Origin: Vibrio neptunius
GTDB taxonomy: Bacteria > Pseudomonadota > Gammaproteobacteria > Enterobacterales > Vibrionaceae
Assembly (NCBI GenBank): GCA_019339365.1
Contig: CP079859.1
Span: 868,001-932,000, forward strand
Reading direction: 5' to 3'
Length of the DNA: 64,000 bases
This document shows positions 1-9,199 of this stretch, piece after piece. The notes beneath the pieces were generated by a model. That model was not told the DNA's origin and searched no databases. It was given only the letters and a program-made list of their open reading frames with translations. Within the stretch, counting starts at the first letter, position 1; every line of letters starts with the position of its first letter. The translations under genes were made by a program, and so were the position numbers.

Positions 1-627
1 ATGACGAATCCACATGCCGGCAGATTGATCGATTTTCTGGTCGCCAGCGGCATTCAGGATCAAAAAGTGCTTGAGGCAATTTACGCTTTGCCGAGAGAAC
101 GGTTTGTTTCTCAGGCTATGGTACATCAAGCGTATGATAATAATGCGTTACCTATTGGTCAGGGACAAACCATTTCTCAGCCTTACATTGTAGCCAAGAT
201 GACAGAAGCGCTTGAGCTTAGTCAAACCAGTAAAGTTCTGGAAGTGGGGACGGGGTCCGGTTACCAGACAGCTGTTTTGGCTCAGTTGGTAGGACACGTT
301 TATTCCATAGAGCGTATAAAATCCCTCCAATGGGAGGCTAAGCGTCGGCTCAAACAGTTAGATATTTATAACGTGTCGACCAAGCACGGGGATGGTTGGC
401 AAGGATGGGCAACAAAAGGACCTTTTGACGCTATTATTGTCACTGCGGCAGCCGCTTCTGTTCCTCCTGTATTGCTTGAGCAACTGACTGAAGGAGGGGT
501 TCTAGTGATTCCTGTCGGTGAAGATGTTCAGCAGTTACTCAAGATCACTCGCCAAGGTGAAGCGTTCTTGTCCCAAATTATTGAAGATGTACGTTTTGTT
601 CCCCTGATTGCTGGTGAACTTGCTTAA
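1..627 (+). CDS. pcm: Protein-L-isoaspartate O-methyltransferase
   Basis: This enzyme methylates abnormal L-isoaspartyl residues in damaged cytosolic proteins, using S-adenosylmethionine, so that they can be repaired. The 208-residue product has the family's usual length. It shows the [13 protein letters not shown] segment (about residues 53-65) and the SAM-binding motif [10 protein letters not shown] (81-90). The window begins exactly at an ATG that gives a full-length protein, but any ribosome binding site lies outside, so a slightly earlier start cannot be excluded. nlpD starts two bases after the stop and rpoS follows, the classic pcm-nlpD-rpoS order of gammaproteobacteria. Confidence 0.96.
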   Translation: MTNPHAGRLIDFLVASGIQDQKVLEAIYALPRERFVSQAMVHQAYDNNALPIGQGQTISQPYIVAKMTEALELSQTSKVLEVGTGSGYQTAVLAQLVGHVYSIERIKSLQWEAKRRLKQLDIYNVSTKHGDGWQGWATKGPFDAIIVTAAAASVPPVLLEQLTEGGVLVIPVGEDVQQLLKITRQGEAFLSQIIEDVRFVPLIAGELA

Positions 628-629
628 CT

Positions 630-1541
630 ATGAAATGTTGGTCTAAGTTTATTCCTGTTGTGGCCTTAAGTAGCATACTGATTGGATGTGCTGCTCACTC
701 CCCTGCGCCAGTTTCAGGTCTCAACAAAGACTACAGTTCAATTTCTCGCGGTAGCTACCGAGGTAGCTACTATCAGGTCAATAAAGGTGACACTCTTTAC
801 TTTATTGCGTACGTCACAGATAAAGATGTAAAAGACATCATTCGTTACAATGGCTTAACAGCTCCTTACACCATTTTTCCTGGGCAAAAACTGAAACTTT
901 GGCAGCCTGCCTATACCCCTCCAGCGTACGGTAGTACAGGCATAGGTGCGGTATCTACCCCTGTTGTTGTCGCTGCAGCCTCTGCACCTAGTATAAATTC
1001 GAGTAAAAACTCGAATCAATCACTTAACGCCAGTAGTGCACAAAACAAACAAAAAGTGGTTAAAAAAGATTCAATCAAGAAGGTTGATCAATCAAAGTCA
1101 AAGGAGTATGTTGTTCCTAAAAGTAAACAAAAAGTTAACAAACCAGTCAGTAGCTCAAAACCAAAGAATGATAAAATCTCAAAGTGGTTGTGGCCAACAA
1201 AAGGGAGGATAATCAAAAACTTCTCAGCTGGAGATCAAGGTAATAAAGGCATCGACATTGCAGGACAGCGAGGTCAGTCGATATCGTCTACAGCTAGTGG
1301 CACCGTCGTTTATTCGGGTAACGCGCTGCGTGGGTATGGTAATCTTGTGATTATCAAACATAACGATAATTACCTCAGTGCTTATGCGCATAATGAACGG
1401 TTGCTCGTACACGAAGGACAAAGTGTAAAAGCAGGCCAGAAAATCGCAACGATGGGCAGTTCTGGAACCAACAGTGTTCGTCTACACTTTGAAATTCGCT
1501 ACCAAGGTAAGTCGGTGAATCCAAAACGCTACTTACCATAA
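630..1541 (+). CDS. nlpD: Murein hydrolase activator NlpD, lipoprotein
   Basis: NlpD is an outer-membrane lipoprotein that activates amidases for septal peptidoglycan splitting. The 303-residue product has a signal peptide ending in a lipobox LIGC with the lipidated cysteine at residue 20. A LysM peptidoglycan-binding domain follows at about 49-92, then a Ser/Lys/Gln-rich linker, then a C-terminal M23 (LytM) domain from about 190. The M23 domain has NKGIDIAG where active peptidases carry a metal-binding His, so it is probably catalytically dead, as in E. coli NlpD. In relatives the main rpoS promoter lies inside this gene; I did not locate it here. Confidence 0.95.
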   Translation: MKCWSKFIPVVALSSILIGCAAHSPAPVSGLNKDYSSISRGSYRGSYYQVNKGDTLYFIAYVTDKDVKDIIRYNGLTAPYTIFPGQKLKLWQPAYTPPAYGSTGIGAVSTPVVVAAASAPSINSSKNSNQSLNASSAQNKQKVVKKDSIKKVDQSKSKEYVVPKSKQKVNKPVSSSKPKNDKISKWLWPTKGRIIKNFSAGDQGNKGIDIAGQRGQSISSTASGTVVYSGNALRGYGNLVIIKHNDNYLSAYAHNERLLVHEGQSVKAGQKIATMGSSGTNSVRLHFEIRYQGKSVNPKRYLP

Positions 1542-1607
1542 TACTTAATAGGTATATAGCGACATTAGAAGTAGTAATGTCTTGCTAGCTCGCCAGGGGG
1601 AGGCGCT

Positions 1608-2591
1608 ATGAGTATCAGCAATACAGCAACGAAAGTCGAAGAGTTTGAGCTTGAACCTACAATGGAATCTGTTCAGGCAGTTGAACTGACTACCACCAAC
1701 CGTACCCAAACTGAGGAAAACAAAGATGAATTCGATGTTTCCACTAAAAGTTTGGATGCCACTCAACTTTATTTAGGAGAAATTGGTTTTTCTCCACTAC
1801 TCACCGCAGAAGAAGAAGTCTTGTACGCACGTCGCGCCCTGAGAGGCGATGAAGCCGCGCGCAAACGTATGATTGAGAGTAATCTTCGCTTGGTGGTGAA
1901 AATATCCCGTCGATACAGTAACCGTGGTCTTGCTCTGCTTGATTTGATCGAAGAGGGCAATCTTGGACTGATACGAGCTGTTGAGAAATTTGATCCTGAA
2001 AGAGGTTTTAGATTCTCAACCTACGCAACGTGGTGGATCCGTCAAACCATTGAGCGAGCTCTTATGAACCAGACCCGAACTATTCGTCTTCCAATCCATG
2101 TCGTCAAAGAGCTGAACATTTATCTACGCACTGCTCGTGAGTTATCACAAAAACTTGACCATGAACCGACGGCAGAAGAGATTGCAACACAGCTTGATAA
2201 GCCAGTTGATGATGTCAGTAAGATGCTACGCCTTAATGAACGTATTAGTTCAGTCGATACCCCAATTGGTGGGGATGGTGAGAAAGCTTTATTAGACATT
2301 ATTCCCGATGTAAATAACTCAGACCCAGAGGTATCCACACAAGATGATGATATCAAGTCCTCATTGATCGATTGGTTGGATGAACTCAATCCGAAGCAAA
2401 AAGAAGTGCTTGCTCGCCGATTCGGGCTGCTAGGGTATGAACCGTCGACATTGGAAGAAGTAGGCCGCGAAATCAATTTGACTCGTGAGCGTGTGCGTCA
2501 AATTCAGGTCGAAGGCTTACGCCGCTTAAGAGAGATACTGATCAAACAGGGGCTGAACATGGAAAACCTTTTCAGTATGAACGAAGAGTAA
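1608..2591 (+). CDS. rpoS: RNA polymerase sigma factor RpoS
   Basis: RpoS is the stationary-phase and general-stress sigma factor that directs RNA polymerase to starvation, stress and (in vibrios) motility and chitin-related promoters. The 327-residue protein shows region 1.2 ([20 protein letters not shown]), region 2 with [18 protein letters not shown] and the -10-binding [17 protein letters not shown], region 3, and region 4.2 with [20 protein letters not shown]. The ATG at 1608 follows a purine-rich GGGGGAGG ribosome binding site. A bidirectional terminator lies directly downstream. No mutS follows, unlike the arrangement I recall for V. cholerae. Confidence 0.97.
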   Translation: MSISNTATKVEEFELEPTMESVQAVELTTTNRTQTEENKDEFDVSTKSLDATQLYLGEIGFSPLLTAEEEVLYARRALRGDEAARKRMIESNLRLVVKISRRYSNRGLALLDLIEEGNLGLIRAVEKFDPERGFRFSTYATWWIRQTIERALMNQTRTIRLPIHVVKELNIYLRTARELSQKLDHEPTAEEIATQLDKPVDDVSKMLRLNERISSVDTPIGGDGEKALLDIIPDVNNSDPEVSTQDDDIKSSLIDWLDELNPKQKEVLARRFGLLGYEPSTLEEVGREINLTRERVRQIQVEGLRRLREILIKQGLNMENLFSMNEE

Positions 2592-2611
2592 ATCACCCTC
2601 AGATAAATGAC

Positions 2612-2643
2612 AAAGCCTTGGCATCGCCAAGGCTTTATTATTT
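2612..2643. terminator. Bidirectional terminator between rpoS and yfjD-like gene
   Basis: An 11-bp perfect stem (AAAGCCTTGGC at 2612-2622 with its complement at 2626-2636) has a 3-base loop. It is flanked by T-rich sequence on the right and an A-run on the left. It lies between two convergent genes and can serve both. Confidence 0.85.
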
Positions 2644-2685
2644 GTACTGTGGTGCACTCTTACATGTGTTCCGAAAGCTAACTTG

Positions 2686-3963
2686 TCAATTGCCTTGATT
2701 GGCGTTACTTGGGAATACTTTGACGAGTTTAATACGGTTCTCTTCTAACTCGACGATTTCCATTGGATGCCCTGACACTTGAACACTCAAGTGGCTTTCA
2801 GGAATATCCTCTAAATGCTCAAGGATCAAACCATTCAATGTACGAGGGCCGTCAGTCGGTAGCTTCCACATTAAACCTTTGTTGATATCGCGAATATTGG
2901 CACTGCCTTCAATTAAGAAGCTGCCATCACCTTGTGGGGTGATTTCTTCAGACAAACTTGGTGCAATAGAGGTAGTAAACTCACCAACGATTTCTTCCAG
3001 AATGTCCTCGAGAGTAATTAAACCTATGATATCACCGTACTCGTTAACGATTAGGCCAATTCGCTCCTTATTGCGTTGGAACTTCAGTAACTGAATATTG
3101 AGTGGTGTGCTTTCTGGAATAAAGTAAACTTCATCTGCTGCTCGAAGGAGTGTTTCTTTATTGAACTCATTCTTTTCCAGCATCAAACGATAGGACTCTC
3201 GCAAGCGAAGCATGCCGACGACTTCATCAATTTGATCACGGTAGAGAACAACTCGGCCGTGAGGGGAGTGGGTCAGCTGGCGAACAATCGATTTCCAATC
3301 GTCATTGATATCGATACCTGTAACCTCATTTCTTGGCACCATGATGTCGTTCACTGTCACATGTTCAAGATCAAGGATTGAGATCAGCATATCCTGGTGT
3401 CGCCTTGGGATCAGACTACCTGCTTCATTAACAACGGTGCGTAATTCTTCTGAACTGAGGTGGTCATCGCCACCGTGACTCGCTCGTATTCCAAGTAATC
3501 GAATAAAACCATTGGTGATGAAGTTAACTAGCATAACTAGTGGTGACAGGAGTTTCATCAGGAGACTGAGAAGAATGCTACTAGCGTAAGATACCCGTTC
3601 TGGGTAGAGCGCCGCCAGTGTTTTAGGTGTGACTTCGGCAAAGACAAGAATAACCATGGTTAACGCACCAGTGGCAATAGCGACACCGATGTCCCCGTAT
3701 AAACGCATACCGAGAATTGTTGCGATAGCAGAGGCGAGAATGTTGACTAGGTTATTGCCGATCAGAATCAAGCCAATCAAACGATCAGGGCGATCTAGAA
3801 GCTTCTCAACCCGTTTTGCTCCTTTGTGTCCATTATTCGCAAGGTGCTTAAGGCGATACCGATTCAGAGCCATCATGCCAGTCTCTGAACCTGAGAAATA
3901 TCCTGAAATAACAATCAGACACGCGAGTAGCGCAAACAAGATACCCGTTGATATGTCGTCCAA
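2686..3963 (-). CDS. yfjD: CNNM/CorC-family (YfjD-like) membrane protein, putative Mg/Co efflux
   Basis: This 425-residue inner-membrane protein has the CNNM architecture. A DUF21 domain with about four membrane segments covers residues 1-190 and starts with GILFALLACLIVISGYFSGSE trimmed of its ends. A tandem CBS pair follows (about 200-325), then a C-terminal CorC/HlyC domain (about 340-415). Family members are linked to Mg2+ and Co2+ homeostasis. It sits next to ypjD and ffh, the same neighbourhood as E. coli yfjD-ypjD-ffh. Transport activity is inferred from family membership; substrate is unknown. Confidence 0.9.
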   Translation of the reverse strand: MDDISTGILFALLACLIVISGYFSGSETGMMALNRYRLKHLANNGHKGAKRVEKLLDRPDRLIGLILIGNNLVNILASAIATILGMRLYGDIGVAIATGALTMVILVFAEVTPKTLAALYPERVSYASSILLSLLMKLLSPLVMLVNFITNGFIRLLGIRASHGGDDHLSSEELRTVVNEAGSLIPRRHQDMLISILDLEHVTVNDIMVPRNEVTGIDINDDWKSIVRQLTHSPHGRVVLYRDQIDEVVGMLRLRESYRLMLEKNEFNKETLLRAADEVYFIPESTPLNIQLLKFQRNKERIGLIVNEYGDIIGLITLEDILEEIVGEFTTSIAPSLSEEITPQGDGSFLIEGSANIRDINKGLMWKLPTDGPRTLNGLILEHLEDIPESHLSVQVSGHPMEIVELEENRIKLVKVFPSNANQGN

Positions 3964-4049
3964 AACTTATCTTTTCCTTTTGATGTTTGATTAATTTATG
4001 ACCTAACTAAAGCGCCAAGTCAATCTCAGGTAGTGGGCAGGGTATTGTA

Positions 4050-4074
4050 AAAGAAAGGTGCATTATATGCACCT
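4050..4074 (-). terminator. Terminator downstream of ypjD
   Basis: An 8-bp perfect inverted repeat, AGGTGCAT/ATGCACCT at 4056-4063 and 4067-4074, is followed on the minus strand by TTTCTTTTAC. This fits a factor-independent terminator for the minus-strand ypjD gene, whose stop codon is at 4086. Confidence 0.7.
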
Positions 4075-4085
4075 GTGAATATCAA

Positions 4086-4879
4086 TTAGTTAAGAATGAT
4101 CTCGCGAACAAAGCGACTACCGAAGTAGGCAAGCGTTAATAAAGTTGCTCCAGCAACTGCAAACCATGTAACTTTGCGGCCACGCCATCCTTTCTGATAG
4201 TGGCCCCATAGAAGAATTGAATACACTACCCAGGCAATGAAAGACAAAATACCTTTGTGCGCTTTACCTTGGGCAAACATATCTTGAACAAAGATGAAAC
4301 CAGTAATCAGTGTGCCTGTAAGAAGCAAGTTTCCGACTAAGATAATTTTAAACAGCTGTCGTTCAACCATTAAAAGTGGTGGCAAATTGGGGTTGATCAC
4401 TAAGGCTTTTTTCGTTTTAAGTTTATGATCTAACCACGCTAGCTGCAGGGCATACAAGGCACCTATGGTTAATGTTGAGTATGAGAATAGTGCCAACGAA
4501 ATGTGGATAAGCAGTTTAGGATCTTGTTCAAGATGCGTAATAAAGGTGCTGGGTAAAAAGAGGCTGCAGAAAGATTGATTGCCGCAAAACTATATACTAC
4601 GGGCAGTAAGAACCAAAGACGTGTTTTAAGCATTGCTATGCTTAAGACCAGAGAAATAATAAAGCTAATCAGCGAGGCAACGTTGAGGATGCTAAGATTT
4701 TGTCCCGAACCTTCGATAATAAGATCGCTCAATAACCAGGCATGAAAAACGAGCGCTAAAAAAGCACTGATCAAGACCGTTTTGGTTCGGATCCCTGTTT
4801 GGTGCACAAGGCCTGGTACTATGGTTGCTATTGCTAAAAAATAAAGCACGGCAGCAGCAACGGCAATTAAGTTGTCCAT
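4086..4879 (-). pseudogene. ypjD: YpjD, cytochrome c assembly-like inner-membrane protein, frameshifted
   Basis: Two overlapping minus-strand frames (4469-4879 and 4086-4496) together encode one CcsA/HemX-like integral membrane protein of about 264 residues, the usual YpjD length. The first frame gives MDNLIAVAAAVLYFLAIATI onward to SAASF. The second continues the family sequence FLPSTFITHLEQDP and on to LALFSYSTLTIGALYALQ. The switch falls at the A-run 4555-4559: five bases are present and six would restore a single frame. The rest is intact, so a sequencing error is more likely than real loss. Its exact role is unknown; relatives handle haem or cytochrome c assembly. It lies divergently from ffh, as in E. 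coli. Confidence 0.85.
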
Positions 4880-5086
4880 TCTTCTCTAAAGATCTGGTGA
4901 ATTTTTAGCAAATTATACCCTGCATCAACAGCTTGAGCTATGACTTATCTCCCTGATTTTGTGTTGAGTGAGAGATCAAATGTTATTGCAGTCGTGCAAA
5001 GGAGGGACTGGCTAAGGTATACTCACAGTAATTTGTCGTCGTTTTAGGGCGACTGCACTGTAGGTCGCTCAGGTAAAGAGACTAAG

Positions 5087-6469
5087 ATGTTTGATAATTT
5101 AACGGATCGATTATCCAAAACGCTGAAGAACATCAGCGGCAAAGGTCGTTTGACCGAAGACAATATTAAAGACACTTTACGTGAAGTGCGCATGGCATTG
5201 CTTGAGGCGGATGTCGCTCTTCCGGTTGTACGTGATTTTGTTAAGCGCGTAAAAGAAGGTGCTGTGGGCGTAGAGGTTTCTAAGTCTCTTACGCCTGGCC
5301 AAGAGTTCATTAAGATTGTTCAATCTGAACTTGAAGCTGTTATGGGTGAGTCCAATGAAGCTCTGAATCTTGCAGCACAGCCGCCAGCTGTGATTTTAAT
5401 GGCAGGTTTGCAAGGCGCGGGTAAAACTACCTCGGTTGGTAAGCTTTCTAAGCTGCTTAAAGAGAGAGACAAGAAGAAAGTCTTGGTTGTTTCTGCGGAC
5501 GTTTATCGCCCAGCGGCGATCAAACAGTTAGAAACGCTTGCTTCAGACATTGGGGTCGATTTCTTCCCATCTTCGCCCGATCAAAAGCCGATTGATATTG
5601 CCAACGCGGCGATAGACCATGCGAAGAAGAAATTTTATGACGTTCTCCTCGTCGATACTGCGGGTCGCCTCGCGATCGATGAGCAGATGATGGGCGAGAT
5701 CCAAGAGCTTCACTCTACGATTGATCCTGTTGAAACCTTGTTTGTTGTCGATGCGATGACAGGTCAGGATGCCGCAAACACGGCTAAAGCCTTTGGCGAT
5801 GCGTTACCACTGACAGGGGTTATCTTAACCAAGGTAGATGGTGATGCGCGCGGCGGTGCTGCACTTTCGGTTCGTCATATCACAGGTAAACCAATTAAGT
5901 TCTTAGGTGTTGGTGAAAAAACCGATGCGCTAGAACCATTCCACCCAGATCGTGTTGCTTCACGTATTCTTGGCATGGGTGACGTCCTGTCGCTTATCGA
6001 AGACCTACAACGCAATGTGGATACTGAGAAAGCAGAGAAGCTAGCCAAGAAGTTCAAAGAGAAGAAAGGTTTCGACCTTGAAGACTTTCGTGAACAACTT
6101 GGCCAAATGCAGAATATGGGTGGCATGATGGGTATGATGGACAAGCTGCCAGGTATGAGTAATTTGCCAGACAACGTCAAAGATAAAGTTGATGACAAGA
6201 TGTTTAAGCAAATGGAAGCCATTATCAATTCCATGACCATGAAAGAACGTCAACGCCCTGAGTTGATTAAAGGCTCACGTAAGAAACGTATTGCCGCGGG
6301 TTCTGGTACTCAGGTTCAGGATGTTAACCGATTACTCAAGCAATTCACTCAGATGCAGAAAATGATGAAGAAAATGCAGAAGGGTGGAATGAAAGGCATG
6401 ATGCGCAACATGCAAGGCATGATGGGTGGCATGGGTGGAGGCGGTGGCTTCAATCCCTTCGGACGCTAA
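5087..6469 (+). CDS. ffh: Signal recognition particle protein Ffh
   Basis: Ffh binds 4.5S RNA and signal sequences of nascent inner-membrane proteins and delivers ribosomes to FtsY. The 460-residue protein has the N domain, a GTPase G domain with GLQGAGKTT (107-115), the DTAGR motif and TKVDGDARGG, and a methionine-rich M domain (about 320-435). The C-terminus ends in a Gly/Met-rich tail, GGMGGGGGFNPFGR. The start has a Shine-Dalgarno-like AGAGA ahead of the ATG. It precedes the rpsP operon, as in many gammaproteobacteria, with a terminator in between. Confidence 0.97.
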   Translation: MFDNLTDRLSKTLKNISGKGRLTEDNIKDTLREVRMALLEADVALPVVRDFVKRVKEGAVGVEVSKSLTPGQEFIKIVQSELEAVMGESNEALNLAAQPPAVILMAGLQGAGKTTSVGKLSKLLKERDKKKVLVVSADVYRPAAIKQLETLASDIGVDFFPSSPDQKPIDIANAAIDHAKKKFYDVLLVDTAGRLAIDEQMMGEIQELHSTIDPVETLFVVDAMTGQDAANTAKAFGDALPLTGVILTKVDGDARGGAALSVRHITGKPIKFLGVGEKTDALEPFHPDRVASRILGMGDVLSLIEDLQRNVDTEKAEKLAKKFKEKKGFDLEDFREQLGQMQNMGGMMGMMDKLPGMSNLPDNVKDKVDDKMFKQMEAIINSMTMKERQRPELIKGSRKKRIAAGSGTQVQDVNRLLKQFTQMQKMMKKMQKGGMKGMMRNMQGMMGGMGGGGGFNPFGR

Positions 6470-6557
6470 TTTCATCCGGCAACGAAAAAATTCAAGGTGT
6501 TAGCTGAGTCACAAACTCTAATCTCATTTTATGGTGGTGAAAAAGTAGCTAAATGCC

Positions 6558-6585
6558 TTGCATTGCTCCGGAATAAGAGTAAAAT
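6558..6585 (+). promoter_or_regulatory. Candidate sigma-70 promoter of the rpsP operon, overlapping the ffh terminator
   Basis: TTGCAT (6558-6563) and TAAAAT (6580-6585) are separated by 16 bases and lie about 95 bases upstream of rpsP. The spacer coincides with the left arm and loop of the ffh terminator. Matches are moderate, so this is a candidate only. Confidence 0.4.
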
Positions 6586-6601
6586 TCCGGAGCTTTATTT
6601 T
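6565..6601 (+). terminator. Terminator of ffh
   Basis: A 10-bp perfect stem, GCTCCGGAAT at 6565-6574 and ATTCCGGAGC at 6584-6593, has a 9-base loop and is followed by TTTATTTT. Confidence 0.8.
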
Positions 6602-6610
6602 GGCACGAGA

Positions 6611-6657
6611 CCCCAAACTGTTTTTCATTGAGCAGTTCCTGGGGTTAATTTTATTTT
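6611..6657 (+). promoter_or_regulatory. Leader hairpin upstream of rpsP, possible attenuator
   Basis: CCCCAAACTG (6611-6620) can pair with CAGTT (6633-6637) and TGGGG (6640-6644), leaving a two-base bulge. TTAATTTTATTTTT follows directly. It is just upstream of the rpsP ribosome binding site and could act as an attenuator of the ribosomal protein operon. Confidence 0.5.
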
Positions 6658-6678
6658 TGAGAAAGCAAAGAGGACGAC

Positions 6679-6927
6679 ATGGTAACCATTCGTTTGGCAC
6701 GTCACGGCGCTAAGAAGCGTCCATTTTATCAAATCGTAGTAGCGGACAGCCGCAATGCTGCAACTGGCCGTTTCATCGAGAAAGTTGGTTTCTTCAACCC
6801 AACGGCTAAAGGTCAAGAAGAAGGTCTACGTCTAGACCTAGATCGCGTTAACCACTGGGTTGGTCAAGGCGCATCTCTATCTGACCGCGTAGCTAAGCTA
6901 GTTAAAGACGCTCAAAAAGCGGCTTAA
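6679..6927 (+). CDS. rpsP: 30S ribosomal protein S16
   Basis: The 82-residue protein is the small-subunit assembly protein S16. It begins [20 protein letters not shown] and has the conserved [18 protein letters not shown] segment. An AGAGGA ribosome binding site precedes the ATG. It is first in the rpsP-rimM-trmD-rplS operon, which joins two ribosomal proteins with an assembly factor and a tRNA methyltransferase. Confidence 0.98.
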   Translation: MVTIRLARHGAKKRPFYQIVVADSRNAATGRFIEKVGFFNPTAKGQEEGLRLDLDRVNHWVGQGASLSDRVAKLVKDAQKAA

Positions 6928-6956
6928 TTCTTAATTTAAGAAGTAGTAATTAGCTT

Positions 6957-7505
6957 ATGTCGATGAAAGGTAATGAAACAATGAGCAGCGAGAAGATTGT
7001 TGTAGGTAAGTTTGGTGCTACTTACGGCATTCGTGGCTGGCTTAAAGTTTTTTCCTACACAGACAATACTGAAAGCATATTTGATTACGCACCTTGGTTT
7101 ATCAACCAGAAAGGTGAGTGGGTTGAGCGAAAAGTAGAAAGCTGGAAGCGCCATAACAAAGGTTTGGTGGTAAAGCTAGAAGGTTTGGACGTGCGCGAAG
7201 AAGCGCAATTACTGACTAACTTTGAAATCGCAATTGACCCTGCGGTACTGCCAGAATTGCCAGAAGATGAGTTCTACTGGCGTGATTTGATTGGAATGCA
7301 GGTTGTAACTGATAACGGTTATGATTTAGGCACGGTCTCTGACATGCTTGAAACGGGTTCCAACGATGTTTTGGTTGTTAAAGCAAATTTGAAAGATGCT
7401 TTCGGGCAAAAGGAACGATTAATTCCGTTCCTTGAAGAGCAAGTGATCAAGTTGATTGATCGTGAAGCTCAACGGATCGAAGTTGACTGGGATCCTGGAT
7501 TCTAA
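6957..7505 (+). CDS. rimM: 16S rRNA processing protein RimM
   Basis: RimM binds the 30S head and S19 and assists 16S rRNA maturation. The product has the N-terminal RimM beta-barrel ([20 protein letters not shown]) and a C-terminal PRC-barrel region ([20 protein letters not shown] onward). Two starts are possible: ATG 6957, giving 182 residues, and ATG 6981 ([11 protein letters not shown]). I kept 6957; the extra eight residues are the only difference. The gene lies 29 bases after rpsP in the same operon. Confidence 0.95.
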   Translation: MSMKGNETMSSEKIVVGKFGATYGIRGWLKVFSYTDNTESIFDYAPWFINQKGEWVERKVESWKRHNKGLVVKLEGLDVREEAQLLTNFEIAIDPAVLPELPEDEFYWRDLIGMQVVTDNGYDLGTVSDMLETGSNDVLVVKANLKDAFGQKERLIPFLEEQVIKLIDREAQRIEVDWDPGF

Positions 7506-7532
7506 ACTCCAAATTACCAGAGCGAGATAGAC

Positions 7533-8276
7533 ATGTGGGTTGGCGTAATTAGCCTATTTCCTGAAATGTTCCGTTCTGTTACTGATTTTGGAGTAACAGG
7601 TCAAGCGGTTAAGAAAGGTCTCTTGTCGATTGAGACTTGGAATCCTCGTGATTTCACTTACGACAAGCATCGAACTGTCGATGATAGACCTTACGGTGGT
7701 GGCCCAGGTATGCTTATGATGGTTCAGCCTTTGCGCGATGCTATCCATACCGCTAAGCAAGCCTCACCGGGTAAGACGAAAGTTATTTACCTATCACCTC
7801 AAGGTCGTAAACTCGACCAGAAAGGGGTGGAAGAGCTGGCAACCAATGAGAATCTACTTCTGATTTGCGGCCGCTATGAAGGGGTAGATGAGCGTATCAT
7901 CCAATCTGAGGTTGACGAAGAATGGTCAATCGGAGATTTCGTGATGACGGGTGGAGAGATTCCAGCCATGACGCTAATCGACTCGGTATCTCGGTTTATT
8001 CCAGGGGTACTGGGTGATTTCGCGTCAGCAGAAGAAGATTCTTTTGCCAATGGCTTATTGGATTGTCCACATTATACGCGTCCCGAAGTGTTAGACGGAG
8101 ATGAAGTACCGGCGGTGCTCAAATCCGGTAACCACAGGGACATTCGTCGTTGGCGGCTCAAGCAGTCGTTAGGCCGCACCTGGATAAGAAGACCAGAGCT
8201 CCTGGAAAACCTAGCTCTGACTGACGAACAGGAACTATTACTCGCTGAGTTCATTAAAGAATGTAAAGCGAAGTAA
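7533..8276 (+). CDS. trmD: tRNA (guanine-N1-)-methyltransferase TrmD
   Basis: TrmD methylates G37 of tRNAs that read CCN, CUN and CGG codons, preventing +1 frameshifting; it is usually essential. The 247-residue protein begins [13 protein letters not shown] and carries the knotted SAM-binding SPOUT fold, with [13 protein letters not shown] and [15 protein letters not shown]. It follows rimM by 27 bases with an AGAGCGAGA-type binding site. Confidence 0.97.
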   Translation: MWVGVISLFPEMFRSVTDFGVTGQAVKKGLLSIETWNPRDFTYDKHRTVDDRPYGGGPGMLMMVQPLRDAIHTAKQASPGKTKVIYLSPQGRKLDQKGVEELATNENLLLICGRYEGVDERIIQSEVDEEWSIGDFVMTGGEIPAMTLIDSVSRFIPGVLGDFASAEEDSFANGLLDCPHYTRPEVLDGDEVPAVLKSGNHRDIRRWRLKQSLGRTWIRRPELLENLALTDEQELLLAEFIKECKAK

Positions 8277-8317
8277 CCTATTAAATTTAGTATCAGTTTA
8301 TTCTAGGAATATTGAAA

Positions 8318-8671
8318 ATGAGTAACATCATCAAGGCTCTTGAAGAAGAGCAAATGAAAAAAGACCTGCCTAACTTTGCACCTGGTGACACAGTTGTTGT
8401 TCAAGTTAAGGTAAAAGAAGGTGATCGTGAGCGTCTACAGGCTTTTGAAGGCGTTGTAATCGGTATTCGTAACCGAGGTCTACACTCTGCATTCACTGTA
8501 CGTAAGATTTCTAACGGTGAAGGCGTAGAGCGTACGTTCCAAACTCACTCTCCAATGGTTGATAGCATTGAAGTTAAACGCCGCGGTGCAGTACGTCGTG
8601 CCAAACTGTACTACCTACGTGAGCGTTCTGGTAAGTCAGCTCGTATTAAAGAGAAGCTTGCTAAGAAGTAA
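8318..8671 (+). CDS. rplS: 50S ribosomal protein L19
   Basis: L19 lies at the 30S-50S interface. The protein of 117 residues begins [18 protein letters not shown] and contains the conserved [20 protein letters not shown] segment. I chose ATG 8318, preceded by AGGAATATTG, rather than an in-frame TTG two codons upstream, because it gives the family's usual N-terminus. It is the last gene of the operon and a strong terminator follows. Confidence 0.97.
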   Translation: MSNIIKALEEEQMKKDLPNFAPGDTVVVQVKVKEGDRERLQAFEGVVIGIRNRGLHSAFTVRKISNGEGVERTFQTHSPMVDSIEVKRRGAVRRAKLYYLRERSGKSARIKEKLAKK

Positions 8672-8698
8672 TGCTATAACTAGCGTTCTCATAGTATT

Positions 8699-8727
8699 AG
8701 CGGAGACCAATCGGTCTCCGCTTTTTT
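8699..8727 (+). terminator. Terminator of the rpsP-rplS operon
   Basis: The perfect 10-bp stem AGCGGAGACC/GGTCTCCGCT (8699-8708 and 8713-8722) has a four-base loop and ends in a T-run to 8727. Confidence 0.92.
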
Positions 8728-8762
8728 ATACGCAGAATTTGAAAATTGTACTTAAACTTCCT

Positions 8763-8865
8763 GTCATTCCCTAGACTGACGAAGGAAGGAGTAGGGAGTC
8801 TCATCAAGCTTTCGACTTGTGAAATGAGATCCCCAATTCGCTCGTACCTCACTCTTGAGGATGAC
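8763..8865. repeat. Dispersed ~102-bp palindromic repeat, copy 1
   Basis: The element starts GTCATTCCCTAGACTGACGA and ends CTCTTGAGGATGAC. Its two halves are imperfect inverted repeats of about 41 bases each, so a transcript would fold into one long hairpin. Closely related copies lie at 16662, 34983 and 51421. This copy lies between the rplS terminator and the end of yacG. No coding capacity is evident. Confidence 0.85.
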
Positions 8866-8895
8866 GGGATACTATTTCGTTTCCTCTGAAGAAAT

Positions 8896-8922
8896 AAAAA
8901 GCGCCGATGTTCTCACATCAGC
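8896..8922 (-). terminator. Terminator downstream of yacG
   Basis: GCCGATGT (8903-8910) pairs with ACATCAGC (8915-8922) with one wobble. On the minus strand the stem is followed by a short T-run (complement of 8896-8900). This fits the end of the pil-coaE-zapD-yacG transcript. Confidence 0.65.
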
Positions 8923-8953
8923 CCTCTATGCTGGTTTAAATCTCACGCCTCAA

Positions 8954-9148
8954 TTAATTTTGTTCTTCAGACCACCCGTCAGAGTCGGACATATCCGGTG
9001 CGCCTGGTATGCTGTTCTCTTCATCAGCCCATTCACCAAAGTCGATCATTTGGCATTGTTTGCTACAGAATGGACGAAAAGGGCTTTGCTCTCCCCACTC
9101 GACGTCTGTACTGCATTTTGGGCAGGGAACGGTGGTAGTTTTAGACAT
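8954..9148 (-). CDS. yacG: DNA gyrase inhibitor YacG, zinc protein
   Basis: This 64-residue protein has the YacG zinc site: Cys9 and Cys12 (CPKC), then Cys28 and Cys32 (CSKQC), followed by [11 protein letters not shown]. In E. coli YacG binds GyrB and inhibits gyrase. It lies 51 bases downstream of zapD, the same coaE-zapD-yacG order found in E. coli. Confidence 0.95.
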   Translation of the reverse strand: MSKTTTVPCPKCSTDVEWGEQSPFRPFCSKQCQMIDFGEWADEENSIPGAPDMSDSDGWSEEQN

Positions 9149-9199
9149 GGGATTATCTCTGAAAATGTTGAATGTTGAGCGAGTATAGTGCTATCTAAG

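Noticed and set aside
8763..8865. Insertion sequence or integron attC-type (VCR) repeat
   Set aside because: The element is too short for a transposase, and there is no integrase, gene cassette array or recognisable attC core boxes.
8855..9178. 107-residue plus-strand frame opposite yacG
   Set aside because: It is antisense to the clear yacG gene and has no family features or binding site.
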